This document shows positions 11,198 through 21,370 of a DNA stretch of 64,000 bases, piece by piece (position 1 is the stretch's first letter; every line of letters begins with the position of its first letter). The notes under the pieces were generated by a model. The model did no database searches. It had not been told where the DNA came from and saw nothing but the letters and a program-made list of their open reading frames with translations. Location: assembly GCA_963585895.1 (NCBI GenBank), contig OY757904.1:7751860-7815859 (forward strand). The letters are read 5' to 3'. A program made the translations under genes and the position numbers. The DNA comes from Sepioteuthis lessoniana (Eukaryota > Mollusca > Cephalopoda > Myopsida > Loliginidae).

Positions 11198-11574
11198 CCA
11201 AACGACACTATATTGTTAGCTTATTGGGGAAATGTAGATTGGTGAAATTACACTTTAAATTCATTTTTTACACGTTTGCAAGGTTTAAAAAATAAATACA
11301 TTTTTTTATTTGAAAACGACTTAGCTGACACAATACAAAACAATGGCCACTCAAATGAGGTTAGAGCATGACTAAATGATTTTTAACTGTCGAACATTGA
11401 TATCTCTGAGTACGGAGTTTATATCTCTCCAACCCTTCCATCATGAACAGAATGTCACACAATATTAGTTTTTAAGTGAAGTAAAGCTGGTTTGGATACA
11501 GAGTTTTCTTTCTCATACATGGGTGCCTAATCAAAGCTAAAAAAAAAAACCCCAAAACATTCTCCCAACTATTA
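11198..11574. other. Spacer, no feature seen
   Basis: AT-rich sequence without a recognised signal. Confidence 0.4.
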
Positions 11575-11722
11575 ATCTATGGTTGGTTGGGGAGAACAGA
11601 TGATTTCATGCCTTTCCAAAGGGCATTAGCACGAAGTGAAACGCAAATAGCCGGGTACAGGATTTGAACCCAAGTTAATGATTGCATTTTCAACGACAAT
11701 AACTATTACGCGTAGCGTTGCA
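11575..11722 (-). mobile_element. SINE-B, 5' half
   Basis: On the minus strand it shows the tRNA-like head (GTAATAGTTATTGTCGTTG), the B-box region GGGTTCAAATCCTG, and the central block GCATTTCG-like with AATGCCCTTTGGAAAGGC. The 3' half is missing. Confidence 0.7.
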
Positions 11723-11810
11723 ATTTGACTAGACATAGAATTTAAGTGTGCATAAATTCCACGTTCTTTTTTTTTCGGGTTCCGCCCTTGATGAAACCCA
11801 CGTTCTTTTC

Positions 11811-11841
11811 GCTCTCTCTCTCTCTCTCTCTCTCCTGCTTC

Positions 11842-11881
<40 letters not shown>
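11811..11881. repeat. (TC)n and (TA)n microsatellites
   Basis: (TC)n at 11811-11834 is followed by (TA)n at about 11848-11881. Confidence 0.95.
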
Positions 11882-11883
<2 letters not shown>

Positions 11884-12300
11884 TAGGATTTTATTAAAGA
11901 TAGTAGATGTGGGTATATATTCTCAGATGGACTCTGTAATAGCTTAGTTTCCGATCCTTATAGGTCTTGGTAATCAATCATACAACGCAGCCATATCCCA
12001 AGAGATTCTGTATCCATTGTACGCAAATTGTAAGGAGAAATCAGTTGTGTACTCATTCACCTCGGAAGTAGACTCAACAAACAACTAACGAAATAATTTT
12101 TCAGTTTAGTATAAATTTCCCTATAAGAAAACCGTTTATATTTATTTTCCAACAGGTTTGTATTCTCTTGAAAGACATCCGACACCCGAAAGAAAGCAAT
12201 CTCTGGTGATTGACCTTTCTGTGCAACAGAAACTATCGATTATTCTTGGGAACGAAATATATTTCAAATATATTGTCATAACAACCAAGAATAATGCAAT
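11882..12300. other. Spacer, no feature seen
   Basis: Overlapping short open frames on both strands near 12142-12385 have no recognised motif. Confidence 0.35.
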
Positions 12301-12358
12301 AAATTTATCAAAACGCATCAAATTTATCAAAAAGCATCAAATTTATGAAAAAGCATCA
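12301..12358. repeat. 20-bp tandem repeat, three copies
   Basis: AAATTTATCAAAACGCATC and two near-identical units follow each other with a period of about 20 bp. Confidence 0.85.
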
Positions 12359-12607
12359 TATATCAGAGGTCGTTTCTCTTCCTAAGAGAAAGCCAGAGGT
12401 TCTGGACATTGCCAAAAGAAAAATACATGAAAAGTTCGTATCTTGAAAAAATCACAGTGTTTGCATAATTTTTTGCTGGTGTCATTTAAAGGTCTAGTTT
12501 ATGTTTTATTAACTCTTAACATTTCTAAAATATTTACCCCAATCCCACCACGATTTTCTCGACGAGAACAAAAATAGTTGATTTGTCTAAATCTATATAT
12601 AATACCA

Positions 12608-13290
12608 TTAGTTTGGAACGAGCAGCCGCAGGCATAGGCCTCCATATGAATGCACACAAAACGGATTATATATGTGCTATAATCAAACAGGTTATATCTT
12701 CACACTAGACGGAACCTCTCTTAAACTAGTAGACAAATTCACTTACCTAGGAAGCAGCGTCTCATCAACCGAAAAGGACATCGACACGCGGATAATGAAG
12801 GCATAGACAGCTATCAATAGGCTATCGATCATATGGAAATCAGACCTAACCGATAAAATGAAACGCAGTTTCTTCCAGGCAGCTGTCGTATCGATACTGC
12901 TGTATGGATGCACTACATGGACGCTAACAAAACGGCTGGAGAATAAGCTAGACGGCAATTACTCAAGAATGCTGCGAGCAATAATGAACAAGTCCTGGCG
13001 ACAACACCCCACAAGACACCAACTATACGGCCACCTGCCTCCTATCACGAAAATTATCCAAGACGATACAGGCACGCAGGACACTACTGGAGAAGCAGGG
13101 ACGAGCTCATAAGTGATGTACTCCTATGGACCCCCACATATGGCTGGGCAAAAGCAGGACGACCAACACAAATATACATTCAGCAGCTATGTGAGGATAC
13201 GGGATGTAGCTCTGAAGACCTGCCAGAGGCGATGAAGGGAAATGTGGCGAGAGAGTGGCACGACATGATGATGAAGATGATGATGATAAC
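12608..13290 (+). mobile_element. LINE-B, RT end and C-terminal region (copy 3)
   Basis: The longest LINE-B copy here. Early frames give ERAAAGIGLHMNAHKTDY, from the reverse transcriptase palm and thumb after the active site, then a TYLGSSVSST-like block. The frame at 12858-13112 is open and gives SILLYGCTTWTLTKRLENK, RAIMNKSWRQHPT and QLYGHLPPITK. A frameshift follows, then DELISDVLLWTP- and QQLCEDTGCS-like blocks. It ends in a GAT/ATG trinucleotide tract (13266-13288), which seems to be the 3' tail of the family. The catalytic YxDD is not included. The clade (RTE- or jockey-like) was not resolved. Confidence 0.82.
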
Positions 13291-13690
13291 TCAACTGCAA
13301 GCGAGTTTTTCACACGAGCCTTAACTGGTAGTTTTCACTGAAGACTGAGTAACAGCAAGTATCCTCAGATCTCTAGGCCTCTTCGAAGTATCTTAGCTGA
13401 TATTAACTCTGCTGTATTGTAGGTAGTCTCGATTTTTTCTCAGATATCTATCTTCTCCAGACGATTTTCAGGTTCTTAAAGACTGTTCTAAGGTTTCCAA
13501 CTAGTATTAAGATAAGTATCACCGTTATCTTCATGTTCCACACAACTTTTCTGTGATCTTGCAAAGTCCACATATTTGTCCATTTTTTTCCTTTTTTTTC
13601 TTTTCCTTCTATAGTCCGATGGAATGACAACATTCACTTGGTGGCAAGTTATTTTCTTATCAAATTATACTATGTCTTATCCTTTCGTCT

Positions 13691-13865
13691 GGATTGAGTG
13701 ATCCATTTGTTTCGGGATTGGGTGATCCGTTTGTATCAGGATTGGGTGATACGTTTGTATTAGGGTTGGGTGATGCGTTTGTACCGGGATTAGGAGATCC
13801 GTTTGTATCGGGATTGGGTGATGCGTTTCTATCGGGATTGGGAGATCTGTTTGTACCAGGATTAG
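13691..13865. repeat. 24-bp minisatellite inside R4-like element
   Basis: Seven tandem 24-bp units start GGATTGGGTGATCCGTTTGT and are followed by a degenerate eighth. The period is a multiple of three, so reading frames run through it and give an eight-residue repeat (GLGDPFVS on plus). The antisense unit (ACAAACGGATCACCCAATCC) matches the coding segment for IQTDHLIS in R4-like copies elsewhere in the window. Confidence 0.92.
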
Positions 13866-14029
13866 TTTCTAGGTTTCTAGTTTGTGTATTTAACATCATT
13901 CTTCAGTAGCGGAAAATTTCAGTTTCTTGCACAATTCCTTGTGGATCACCTTTCATGTTTGTTCGTGTATTCTTTTTGTGCTACTTTGCTGCATTCGTTT
14001 ATTATGTGATTGACTGTTTCATTTTTATC

Positions 14030-14185
14030 ACCACATAGCGTATTACCCAAGTGAAAAAGTATGAACCTCCTTATCCCTTTCGTATCACTGCTGTTCTTTT
14101 ACAAAGATGTGTTTGGCATTTAATAACCCACAAAGTTTGATATATCATTAAACAAGGAAGCCAAACCAAGCCAGACCACATAGCG
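14030..14185 (+). mobile_element. SINE-A, 5'-truncated, with target-site duplication
   Basis: The body 14041-14174 contains the central and tail regions of SINE-A (ATTACCCAAGTGAAAAAG, TTTGGCATTTAATAACCC, TATATCATTAAACAAGG). It is flanked by a perfect 11-bp duplication ACCACATAGCG at 14030-14040 and 14175-14185. It interrupts the R4-like fragment on the other strand, so it is younger than that fragment. Confidence 0.9.
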
Positions 14186-14210
14186 CGTACCTATCATTAT
14201 CATCATTATT

Positions 14211-14609
14211 ATTATTATATTTTAAAGAAGAGGAACAAAAGTGATTAAGGTTAATGCTGTGGTCTTTTCTACGATATAATTGTATTGAGAATGAAGTGTT
14301 GTGTCTTGCTGTACAGGAAGCAAAGCGCTAAGCAAGGTGTTGTTTGCTAATATTTGATATTCTGATACACAGCTGCTCATATACCAACCCACTTGGAAAT
14401 CTTTCTTGTTTAAAGGGGAAAAAAAAAAGAGAACAAATATAATTAGGTCATATAGATATTCTGATAAAGAGAGATTTAAGTCTGGCATTTTGGGTGATGG
14501 AATTTTCAATACGTTTTTAAACAGAAAACTCGCATCATGCACTTCTTGAAATATAAGTTTAAATTTCCATCAATCTCGAGTTAGACTTACAGACTTGAAT
14601 CGTATCTAC

Positions 14610-14612
<3 letters not shown>
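14211..14612. other. Spacer, no feature seen
   Basis: An open frame on minus (14222-14542) has no recognised motif and unremarkable composition. It is not called as a gene. Confidence 0.35.
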
Positions 14613-14668
<56 letters not shown>

Positions 14669-14910
14669 TGTACATGAGCTAGAAATAATGTGTATGTAAG
14701 ACTGAGATAGAAAAATAGATACATAGATAGAGCAAGAAAGACAGAGAGATGGAGAGATAGAGAGAGAGAAAGAAAGAGAGAGAGAGAGAGAGAGAAAGGA
14801 GGAGGGGCATAAAATAAAAAGAATGTATATATTTGAGACAGAGATAGATAGATAGATAGATAGAGGTGAGAGAGAGAGAGATAGATAGATAGAGAGAGAG
14901 AGAGATGTCT
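14613..14910. repeat. (GA)n / (GATA)n purine-rich satellite
   Basis: A (GA)n run at 14613-14668 is followed by interrupted GA, GATA and GAAA tracts to about 14910. Leu-Ser open frames on minus come from this repeat. Confidence 0.95.
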
Positions 14911-15444
14911 ATTATCATTATCATGTGGTCAAAAAGAGATGTATAAGAAAAGAATTTTTTTTTTTTCATGACATTTCGAAGTAATACTTTTTCTTATGAT
15001 ATCAATCATTTTAAATACTTTTTAAAAATTTATTCAGTTTCTATTCAATTCGTCAAAGTATATACTTTCAATTTTACCTTTAAAAATATTCAAATCAAGA
15101 ATTTTTATCTGGTTGTTGCGGTAAAATCCCTACGAAATAGCGTTCTTTGAAATCAGCTTTTTATGAGAAAAATGATTATTACATTTGTTTAGAAATACAG
15201 AAAAATGGAAACATTTGATGGTTGAACTCAAAAGAATTGTTTATTTTAGCTTTAATAAGGTTTTATTTTTCTGTTGGAATTGAAATGCCTGTTTGATATC
15301 CTATTTAGTTTAATATTCAACTGAAAATTACGCTTTTAATCTTGAACGACTTAAAAAAAATCTATCATTTGTGTATGTCACACATGTCTCGTATATAAAA
15401 TATTGACTGCTTTTTTGAAATTAGACCCTTTGATAGAATCTAAA

Positions 15445-15446
<2 letters not shown>
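14911..15446. other. Spacer, no feature seen
   Basis: AT-rich, T-rich sequence with no recognised signal. Confidence 0.4.

Positions 15447-15536
<90 letters not shown>
15447..15536. repeat. (TA)n then (GA)n compound microsatellite
   Basis: (TA)n at 15447-15499 is followed directly by (GA)n at about 15505-15536. Confidence 0.96.
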
Positions 15537-15539
<3 letters not shown>

Positions 15540-15754
15540 ATAGAGAAATAGATGGTGAGGAATGAGAAAGGAAAGAGCGGGTAAATAGAGGATTTAAATT
15601 GTTTATATCGATAAGAATAGAAGAATTAAAAATAATTGTTGTAATATCATTCTCCTTCCCCCACCTTTGTGACATACATGAACGACAGGTGCAAACAAGA
15701 AAAATAACAGCATAGCTTCCTGTCATATAAAAATAAGTTTTGAGAGGTGCTGAG

Positions 15755-15895
15755 ATCAATGGAAAACTGGTTGGAATGAGTGTGTTGAATGCTCAAGAGA
15801 ACTATTTTGATGAAAATTAATGTTTCTTTCCTTGTTCGTTTTGTCCTGGTGAATAGTATTTCAGTCTCGATACTTTCTAAAACGTATCAGGATAA
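15755..15895 (+). mobile_element. Mariner C-terminal scrap (family beta)
   Basis: Translation gives QWKTGWNECVECSRELF and then a stop and 3' untranslated sequence, ending at GTCTCGATACTTTCTAAAAC. This fits the last residues of a mariner transposase and a terminal repeat of the type seen at 32.37 and 35.89 kb (AAAAGTATCGA). Only the C-terminal edge remains. Confidence 0.7.
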
Positions 15896-17030
15896 AGAAT
15901 GAACTAGAAAGAATCGATTAATACAAGTAAATACAGAAAAATAGAACAATTTATCTCCTTAATTGAATAAGGTATTTGGCTCCAAAAGTTTGACAAATTT
16001 GACGAACTTTTGAAAAAATCCCATTATGGCTATAATTACATACAATTCTGATTTCTATAACACTCAAGATGAAAATACAAGTTCAAATAGATCAATGTAT
16101 AATTAGAACAAACTCTACAAGAAGAACACATTGTCTTCTACAAGCGAAGAAAAGTTATGATCGTCTAAATGGTTTTATATTTGAATGACAAACGAAAAAT
16201 AAAAACTTTCTGTGATAAAAGGCATACAAAATTCTAATATCATTTTAATTTGTACGTTATCAATTATTTACTGTTTGATCGTGGTGATATATACACAGTT
16301 CAAAGCAGATGACTTTTTACATTCATTAGAATCATTGATATCAGTGGTTCATGTAACTACTACAGTTTTTATTTTATTTTAATCATATTTCATTGTTACT
16401 TATATGTTTATATGATCCGGAAAATGGAACAGAGTTTTATTAGAATCAATCAATAAATGGACAGACTATAAACGAACTAAACCTTGGATGAATATGTTGA
16501 GCTGATTGGTTCAAAATTTGCTGAACTTGAACGACGTTGGAAATGTGAACTATTTCAAATCTTTTATAAAATCATTTGAAATAATCCTCTCGTATTCAGA
16601 TAAGGACATTATAATTCTTACCATAATAAAAAACTTGAACTGTTTGGGAATTTTCAAAACTTAATACGCTAAGAACATATTGCATTTTTCCATTAGTAAC
16701 CTCAGAAAATCAGATGGGCATAGTTCTTGGGTTATGGGATGACAGACAGAAAAGACATTCAACAAATTATAGTAAGATACGTTCAGAATGTCTTTGTATA
16801 TTTCATTGAAAAAAAAAAAATAAAGGAAAAAAGTACGTTTATTCGCTAGGAACCAATGCGACAATCTCTTTCTCTTGTAATTTATACGAGGGTTTGCTTC
16901 TGAGGTTAAGAAGTCAATGGTTAGATACAATCACAGCGTCTATCATAGAGGTTGTGTCAATTTGGTTTAAATAAATTCAAAATCTCTTCGCACTTGAAAT
17001 GAATCAAACATATCGTAATACTTTTCTATA
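15896..17030. other. Spacer, no feature seen
   Basis: AT-rich. A stretch near 16885 (ATACGAGGGTTTGCTTCTGA) looks like the start of a mariner terminal repeat, but no partner was found. Confidence 0.35.
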
Positions 17031-17282
17031 TGTGGATATTTTGGTTTCTTTGTTTAATGGCATATCAACTCTTTTTGGTTATTTAATGCCAAAGCCATTT
17101 TCCTAGAAGAACAGTACTATTTCACCCATAGCTGGGAGGATAAGGGGGTTCATACCTTTCCCAAGGGTATTTGCCCGAAAGTGAACGTAATAGCACGACT
17201 GGAGTACGAACTCGCGTACTACGATTCCGCAGTCCATCGCTTTAACCATTACACCGCGAGGACACCCCCTGTGGATATTTTG
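17031..17282 (-). mobile_element. SINE-A, full length with perfect target-site duplication
   Basis: The minus-strand copy has an intact tRNA-like head (CCGCGGTGTAATGG-like A box at about 17245-17260), the central domain (CCCATAGCTGGGAGGATAAG) and the tail (TTTGGTTTCTTTGTTTAATG). It is bracketed by TGTGGATATTTTG at 17031-17043 and again at 17270-17282. This is one of the youngest-looking insertions in the window. Confidence 0.9.
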
Positions 17283-17299
17283 ATTTAAGTTTGTAATTA

Positions 17300-19575
17300 G
17301 GTACAATAAAGAAGCCAAATATGGGAATAAAGAGAATATAACAGAAAAGCCAAATGGATAAGAAACTTAGGAAAAGAGTTACAAGGACTTGAAAAAGGGC
17401 TGAAAGCGAAAACACACCTCAGGGCAACACTCAAAAAAGTGCCAAATTGGAAACCCCCAGTTCACGATGGCATATTGGTTTAAAAAATTTACTTCCATCT
17501 ACGACTGTCGAAATGAATAGGTGCTTACAAGAAACAGACACACCTAAATGGATGACTAAAAGAAAAAACAGCCTGATCCAAAATGAACCCCCAAAAAGGA
17601 ACCTCCCCTAACAACTACAGACTCATAACGAGCCTACCGATGATGTGGAAAATACTAACTGCAATAATAAAGGAAAAGATTTACTATTCGCTGAGAAGTT
17701 GCGGACAGTTACTGGAGGAACAAAAAGGATGCTGTAAGGAGACCAGAGGAACAGGAGAGCTACTATACATTGATCAACACATCCTCAAGGACAGCAAAAC
17801 GAGACCAAAATGTAGAGGTAGTGTGGATTGATTACAAAAAGACATATGATATGCTCCGACAAAGCAGCATAATAGACTGACTCAAAATGTACAAGATATC
17901 TGACGAAGTAATAAAGTTTATTGAGAATAACATGGAAAACTAGAGAGTCGAACTGACAGCAGGAGGAAAAAACTTAGCTGATGTAAAAACCCAGAGAGGG
18001 ATCTTCCAGGGAGATGCGGTATCACCATTGCTATTTGTCATAACGATGATGCCACTGAGTCACACACTTAGGAAATGCACAGGCGGATACAAAAATCACA
18101 AAAAACCCCAACTACCTAATGTACCTAGACGACATAAAAAAATTGCCAAAAATAAGAAAGAAATAGAAACTCTTATACAGGCAGTGAGAATATATTGTTA
18201 AGATATAGGGATGGAATTTGGCAGAGAAAGTTATGCCATACTAATAATGAAAAGCGGAAAACGACAAGAGACAAAAGGAATAGAACTACCAAAGCGGACA
18301 CCATCAAACAAGAGGATATGAAAAAAAATTAAAAAATCTTAGGAAAACGAGAAAACTACTCGAAACTAAACTACATAGCAGAAATCACATCGAAGGCATA
18401 AACATTTGGGCTGTCTCCCTTGTAAGATACTTGGGATCATTCTTGAGGTAGATGTCGATGCATCGCCACTACCTTCAGTACTGGCGTGTCCTCTTCCTCC
18501 TTCTTTTTTTTGACTCATACAGTCTGTCTACGTCATTTCTGGGATATAAGTCCTTATGCATCGTCATGAGTTTTTTTTTCAAAAAATGGATCCGACAAAG
18601 AAAAACTCATGATGATGAGTAAGGCCTTACATCCCAGAGATGACGTAGACAGACTGTATGAGTCAAAAAAAGAAGGAGGAAGAGGACTCGCCAGTACTGA
18701 AGGTAGTGACGATGCACCGACTCGAAGACAACAGAAAAACTCGTAGAGGACGACTAATTACAGTGACCAGAAACAATACAGACAACACAAGCATCAACAG
18801 AACAAAAATAACAAGAAAACAAAAATGGGGAGAAAAACAACTGTATGGATATTTCAAGCGACAAACAAGTGAAATCTTTCAGGGGAACACTTGGGCATGG
18901 CTAAAAAATGGAAATTTTAAGAGAGAAACTGAATCTCCTCTGATAGCAGCACAGAACAACGCCATAAGGACAAACTATGTTAAAGCATGAATAGACAAGA
19001 CGCAACAAAATAGCAGATATGGGTTTTGTGATTATAGAGACGAAAAGATCAATTACATTATACGTGAATGCAGTAAATTAGCGCAAAATGAGTATAAGAC
19101 AAGACATGACTGGGTGAGGAAAGTAATAAACTCAGAATTGTACAAGAAGTTTAGATTCAACCATACATACAAATGGTATATGCACAACCTAGAATCTGTC
19201 CTAGAAAATGAGATGCACAAACTTCTCAGAGATTTTGAAATACAAACGGATCACCTAATTTCGGCCAGACGACCAGACCTAGTGATAGTCAACAAAAAGA
19301 GAACCTGCCAAATTGTGAACTTTGCCGTTTTGGCTGACCACAGGGTAAAACTGAAAGCAAACGAAAAGAGAGATAAGGATTAGTACAGGGGCTGGAGGGC
19401 TTGAAAATAAATGGACGAATGGAGACTATTCAGACTACAGCATTTTAAAGATCGTCCAGACAATTGAGAGGAGTCCTGGAGAATTGAGGAGACTTGCTGT
19501 TACTAAAACTCCAGTGAGAAGCCATCAGCTAATGCTGGTGTGAAAAACTCTCAAACGAGAAAAACAATAATAATA
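17300..19575 (+). mobile_element. R4-like non-LTR retrotransposon, longest copy (RT and endonuclease, decayed)
   Basis: 5'-truncated retrotransposon with a reverse transcriptase and a C-terminal restriction-like endonuclease. RT blocks in order: NYRLITSLPMMWKILTA (about 17610), EEQKGC, IDYKKTYDM (about 17830), GIFQGDAVSPLLFV (about 18000), and the active site YLDD (about 18116), which is kept. Frameshifts and stops divide these blocks. A 125-bp inverted segment interrupts it at 18450-18575. After 18600 it reads on as ITRKQKWGEKQLYG. The zinc knuckle (about 19020-19070) has lost its first Cys and its His. The endonuclease keeps ARRPDLVIVNKK (about 19265), but the later acidic residue is Asn (IVNFAV) where other copies have Asp. 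It ends at about 19575 in an AATAATAATAG tail. It was placed in the R2/R4 (Dong-like) group by domain order and TAA targets. Confidence 0.85.
18450..18722. repeat. Inverted repeat inside the R4-like element
   Basis: The left arm 18450-18575 is the reverse complement of 18601-18722 with scattered mismatches, around a loop of about 25 bp. The right arm is in the proper coding order of the element (GACGTAGACAGACTGTATGA). The left arm is an extra inverted copy inserted just upstream. Confidence 0.85.
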
Positions 19576-19586
19576 GTAATAAAACC

Positions 19587-20128
19587 CAGAGATCCGTCCT
19601 AAAAAATTAAATTCTCTGGGAATTTGAAATATAAACGGATCACTTAATTCCTGCCAGCAGACCAGAGCTAGTATAAATTAAGAAAGAAAATTGTTGTCGA
19701 GGATTTTATTGTTCTGGCAAAGAACGGAGGGAAAACAAAATATCATGAAAAGATAAACGAATAATCGTAACTTGTCAAAGAACTTAAAAAACAAAACAAA
19801 CCAAAAACAAAAACAAAAAAAAACAACAAAAAAACAGAAAACAAACTGATGAACATGCCGGTGATGGTGATACCAATTGTTGCTGGTGCACTTGGAATGA
19901 TCCCCAAAGAACTAGAAAGTGAATTGGGACAGTTGGAAATCGAAGGAAAAATCGAGACCATTCAGACAACGGCATTGTTGAGATCGGCCACGATACTTAG
20001 AAGATTCTTGGAGAGCTAAAGGGACTTGATGTCACTCAGAATCCAGAGAAAGCCCACCAGTATTAGCTGGTGGTGGTGGTGGTGGTAGTGAAATCACAAG
20101 GAGTATGATTATAATAATAATAATAATA
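19587..20128 (+). mobile_element. R4-like 3' fragment, array copy 2
   Basis: Starts within the ESVL codons directly after a (TAA)-rich tract and runs through the endonuclease region (AAACGGATCACTTAATTCC) to the 3' untranslated end. The tail is TAATAATAATAATAATAAT at about 20110-20130. It is frame-broken. Confidence 0.8.
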
Positions 20129-20130
20129 AT

Positions 20131-20515
20131 GCACAACCCAGAATCCGTCCTGAATGAGACACACAAACTTCACTTGGATTTTGTGATACAAACAGATTAT
20201 TGGATCTCGGTCAGACGATCAGACCTAGTGATAATTAACAAAAAGAGAAAACCTGAAGAATAGCAAACTTTGCCGTCCCAACAAACCATAGAGTAAAATT
20301 AAAAGAAAGCGAAAAGAGAGATAAATAACTAGACTTGCCAGAGAACTAAAACGAAATCTATGGAATATGAAGGGGAAGATGATACCAATTATGATTGATG
20401 CACTTGAGACAATGTTGTCACTTGAACTCCCGTGAAAAAACCATCGTCAAACGCTTGTGTGAAAAACTCTCAAAGAATTGGAATAACAAAAATAATAATA
20501 AAAACACCGACAACA
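20131..20515 (+). mobile_element. R4-like 3' fragment, array copy 3
   Basis: Starts at CACAACCCAGAATCCGTCC right after a (TAA)n tract. It covers the endonuclease region and 3' end (TGTGAAAAACTCTCAAAG) and closes with an AATAATAATAAAAAC-type tail. It is frame-broken. Confidence 0.8.
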
Positions 20516-20518
20516 ACA

Positions 20519-20520
20519 AC

Positions 20521-20553
<33 letters not shown>

Positions 20554-20920
20554 GAAAATTTGCAAAATTGTCGACTTTGCTGTCCCGGCTGGCCACAGAA
20601 TAAAACTGAAAGAACGTGAAAAGAAGGATAAGTACCTCGACCTTGCTAGAGAATTGAAAAAAAAACTATGGAACATGAGGGTGACAATTATACCAATTGT
20701 GATTGGTGCTTTTGGCACAGTAACTAAAGGATTATTAAAGGGCCTGGCAGATTTGGATGTTGGCGCCTGAGAGGAGACCATCATACAACAGCATTACTGA
20801 AAACGGCTAGAATACTGAGAAGAGTCCTGGAGACTTGAGGAGACTTGCTGTCACTCAATCTCCAGTAAAAGACCATCAGCTGACGGTGATGTGAAAAATT
20901 CTAATAAGTAAATAATAATA
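20519..20920 (+). mobile_element. (TAA)n tract and R4-like 3' fragment, array copy 4
   Basis: A (AAT)n tract (20519-20550) leads straight into a better preserved piece. The frame to 20770 gives KICKIVDFAVPAGHRIK and VTIIPIVIGAFGTVTKGL, including the Asp (IVDFA) lost in the long copy. It ends in AAATAATAATAATAACAAT. The PD of the endonuclease lies upstream of the truncation. Confidence 0.85.
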
Positions 20921-20929
20921 ATAACAATG

Positions 20930-21370
20930 TGCAATATTTATAATGAAAAAGGATAAAGAGAAAAAGTGGAAAAAATAAAACTGCCGAATCAGGAAAGCTT
21001 TAGAATACTTAAAGAAAAAAGTTCAAACATCTGCGAATATTAAAAGTGGATCCCACAAAGTAAGCAAAGAAAAGAATAAATATCTTGGTTGACTCTTTTG
21101 TAAGATATTCTGGACCCTTATTAAAGTGGTCATGAATTCTGGATACTCTGGACCCTTATTAAAGTGGGCATGAATTCTGGATACTCTGGACCCTTATTAA
21201 AGTGGTCATGAATTCTGGATACTCTGGACCCTTATTAGAGTGGGACTTAGAAATAGGGATTGCAGAACAAGGAAATTGATGATTATGCACAAGGCTGAGT
21301 GATGACATAGACAAACTCTGTGACAACAAAACAAGAGGAAAAGACCAAAGTTAGTGTTAATTAACCAGAA
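20930..21370 (+). mobile_element. R4-like internal fragment with 38-bp minisatellite (array copy 5)
   Basis: The piece comes from between the RT core and the zinc knuckle (LPNQESFRILK-like, then a TLL*DILDP*S-type region, then RTRKLMIMHKA). It begins right after a (TAA)n tract. The stretch 21111-21241 is a tandem expansion. The fragment lacks the 3' end of the element, unlike its array neighbours. Confidence 0.7.
21111..21241. repeat. 38-bp minisatellite inside R4-like fragment
   Basis: TGGACCCTTATTAAAGTGG starts units at 21111, 21149, 21187 and 21225, an exact 38-bp period with one or two substitutions per unit. The unit includes element sequence coding for the RYSGPFLKW-like block. Confidence 0.95.

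Larger units (their letters stand above)
13292..14210 (-). mobile_element. R4-like non-LTR retrotransposon, 3' fragment with nested insertions
   Basis: C-terminal end of a non-LTR retrotransposon with a restriction-like endonuclease. Reading the minus strand from about 14196, a zinc-knuckle segment is visible (LCGDKNETVNHIINECS, 13985-14036), then the endonuclease region, then the 3' untranslated end (GTGTGAAAAACTCGCTTGC). The endonuclease part has been replaced or expanded by a 24-bp minisatellite (13691-13865), and a SINE-A sits at 14041-14174. Both flanks are trinucleotide tracts, (TAA/TGA)n at 14190-14218 and (GAT)n at 13266-13288, which suits an element that inserts into such repeats. 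Stops and frameshifts show it is dead. Confidence 0.82.

Noticed and set aside
12142-12385. Overlapping 62- and 75-codon frames on opposite strands
   Set aside because: No recognisable motif. Composition matches the flanks and a 20-bp tandem repeat crosses one of them.
13660-13909. Asn-Pro-rich and GLGDPFVS repeat frames
   Set aside because: Both come from the 24-bp minisatellite inside a dead retrotransposon.
18663-18857. Minus frame of 64 codons and plus frame 18658-18990 as separate genes
   Set aside because: The plus frame is part of the R4-like element after the RT, and the minus frame is its shadow.
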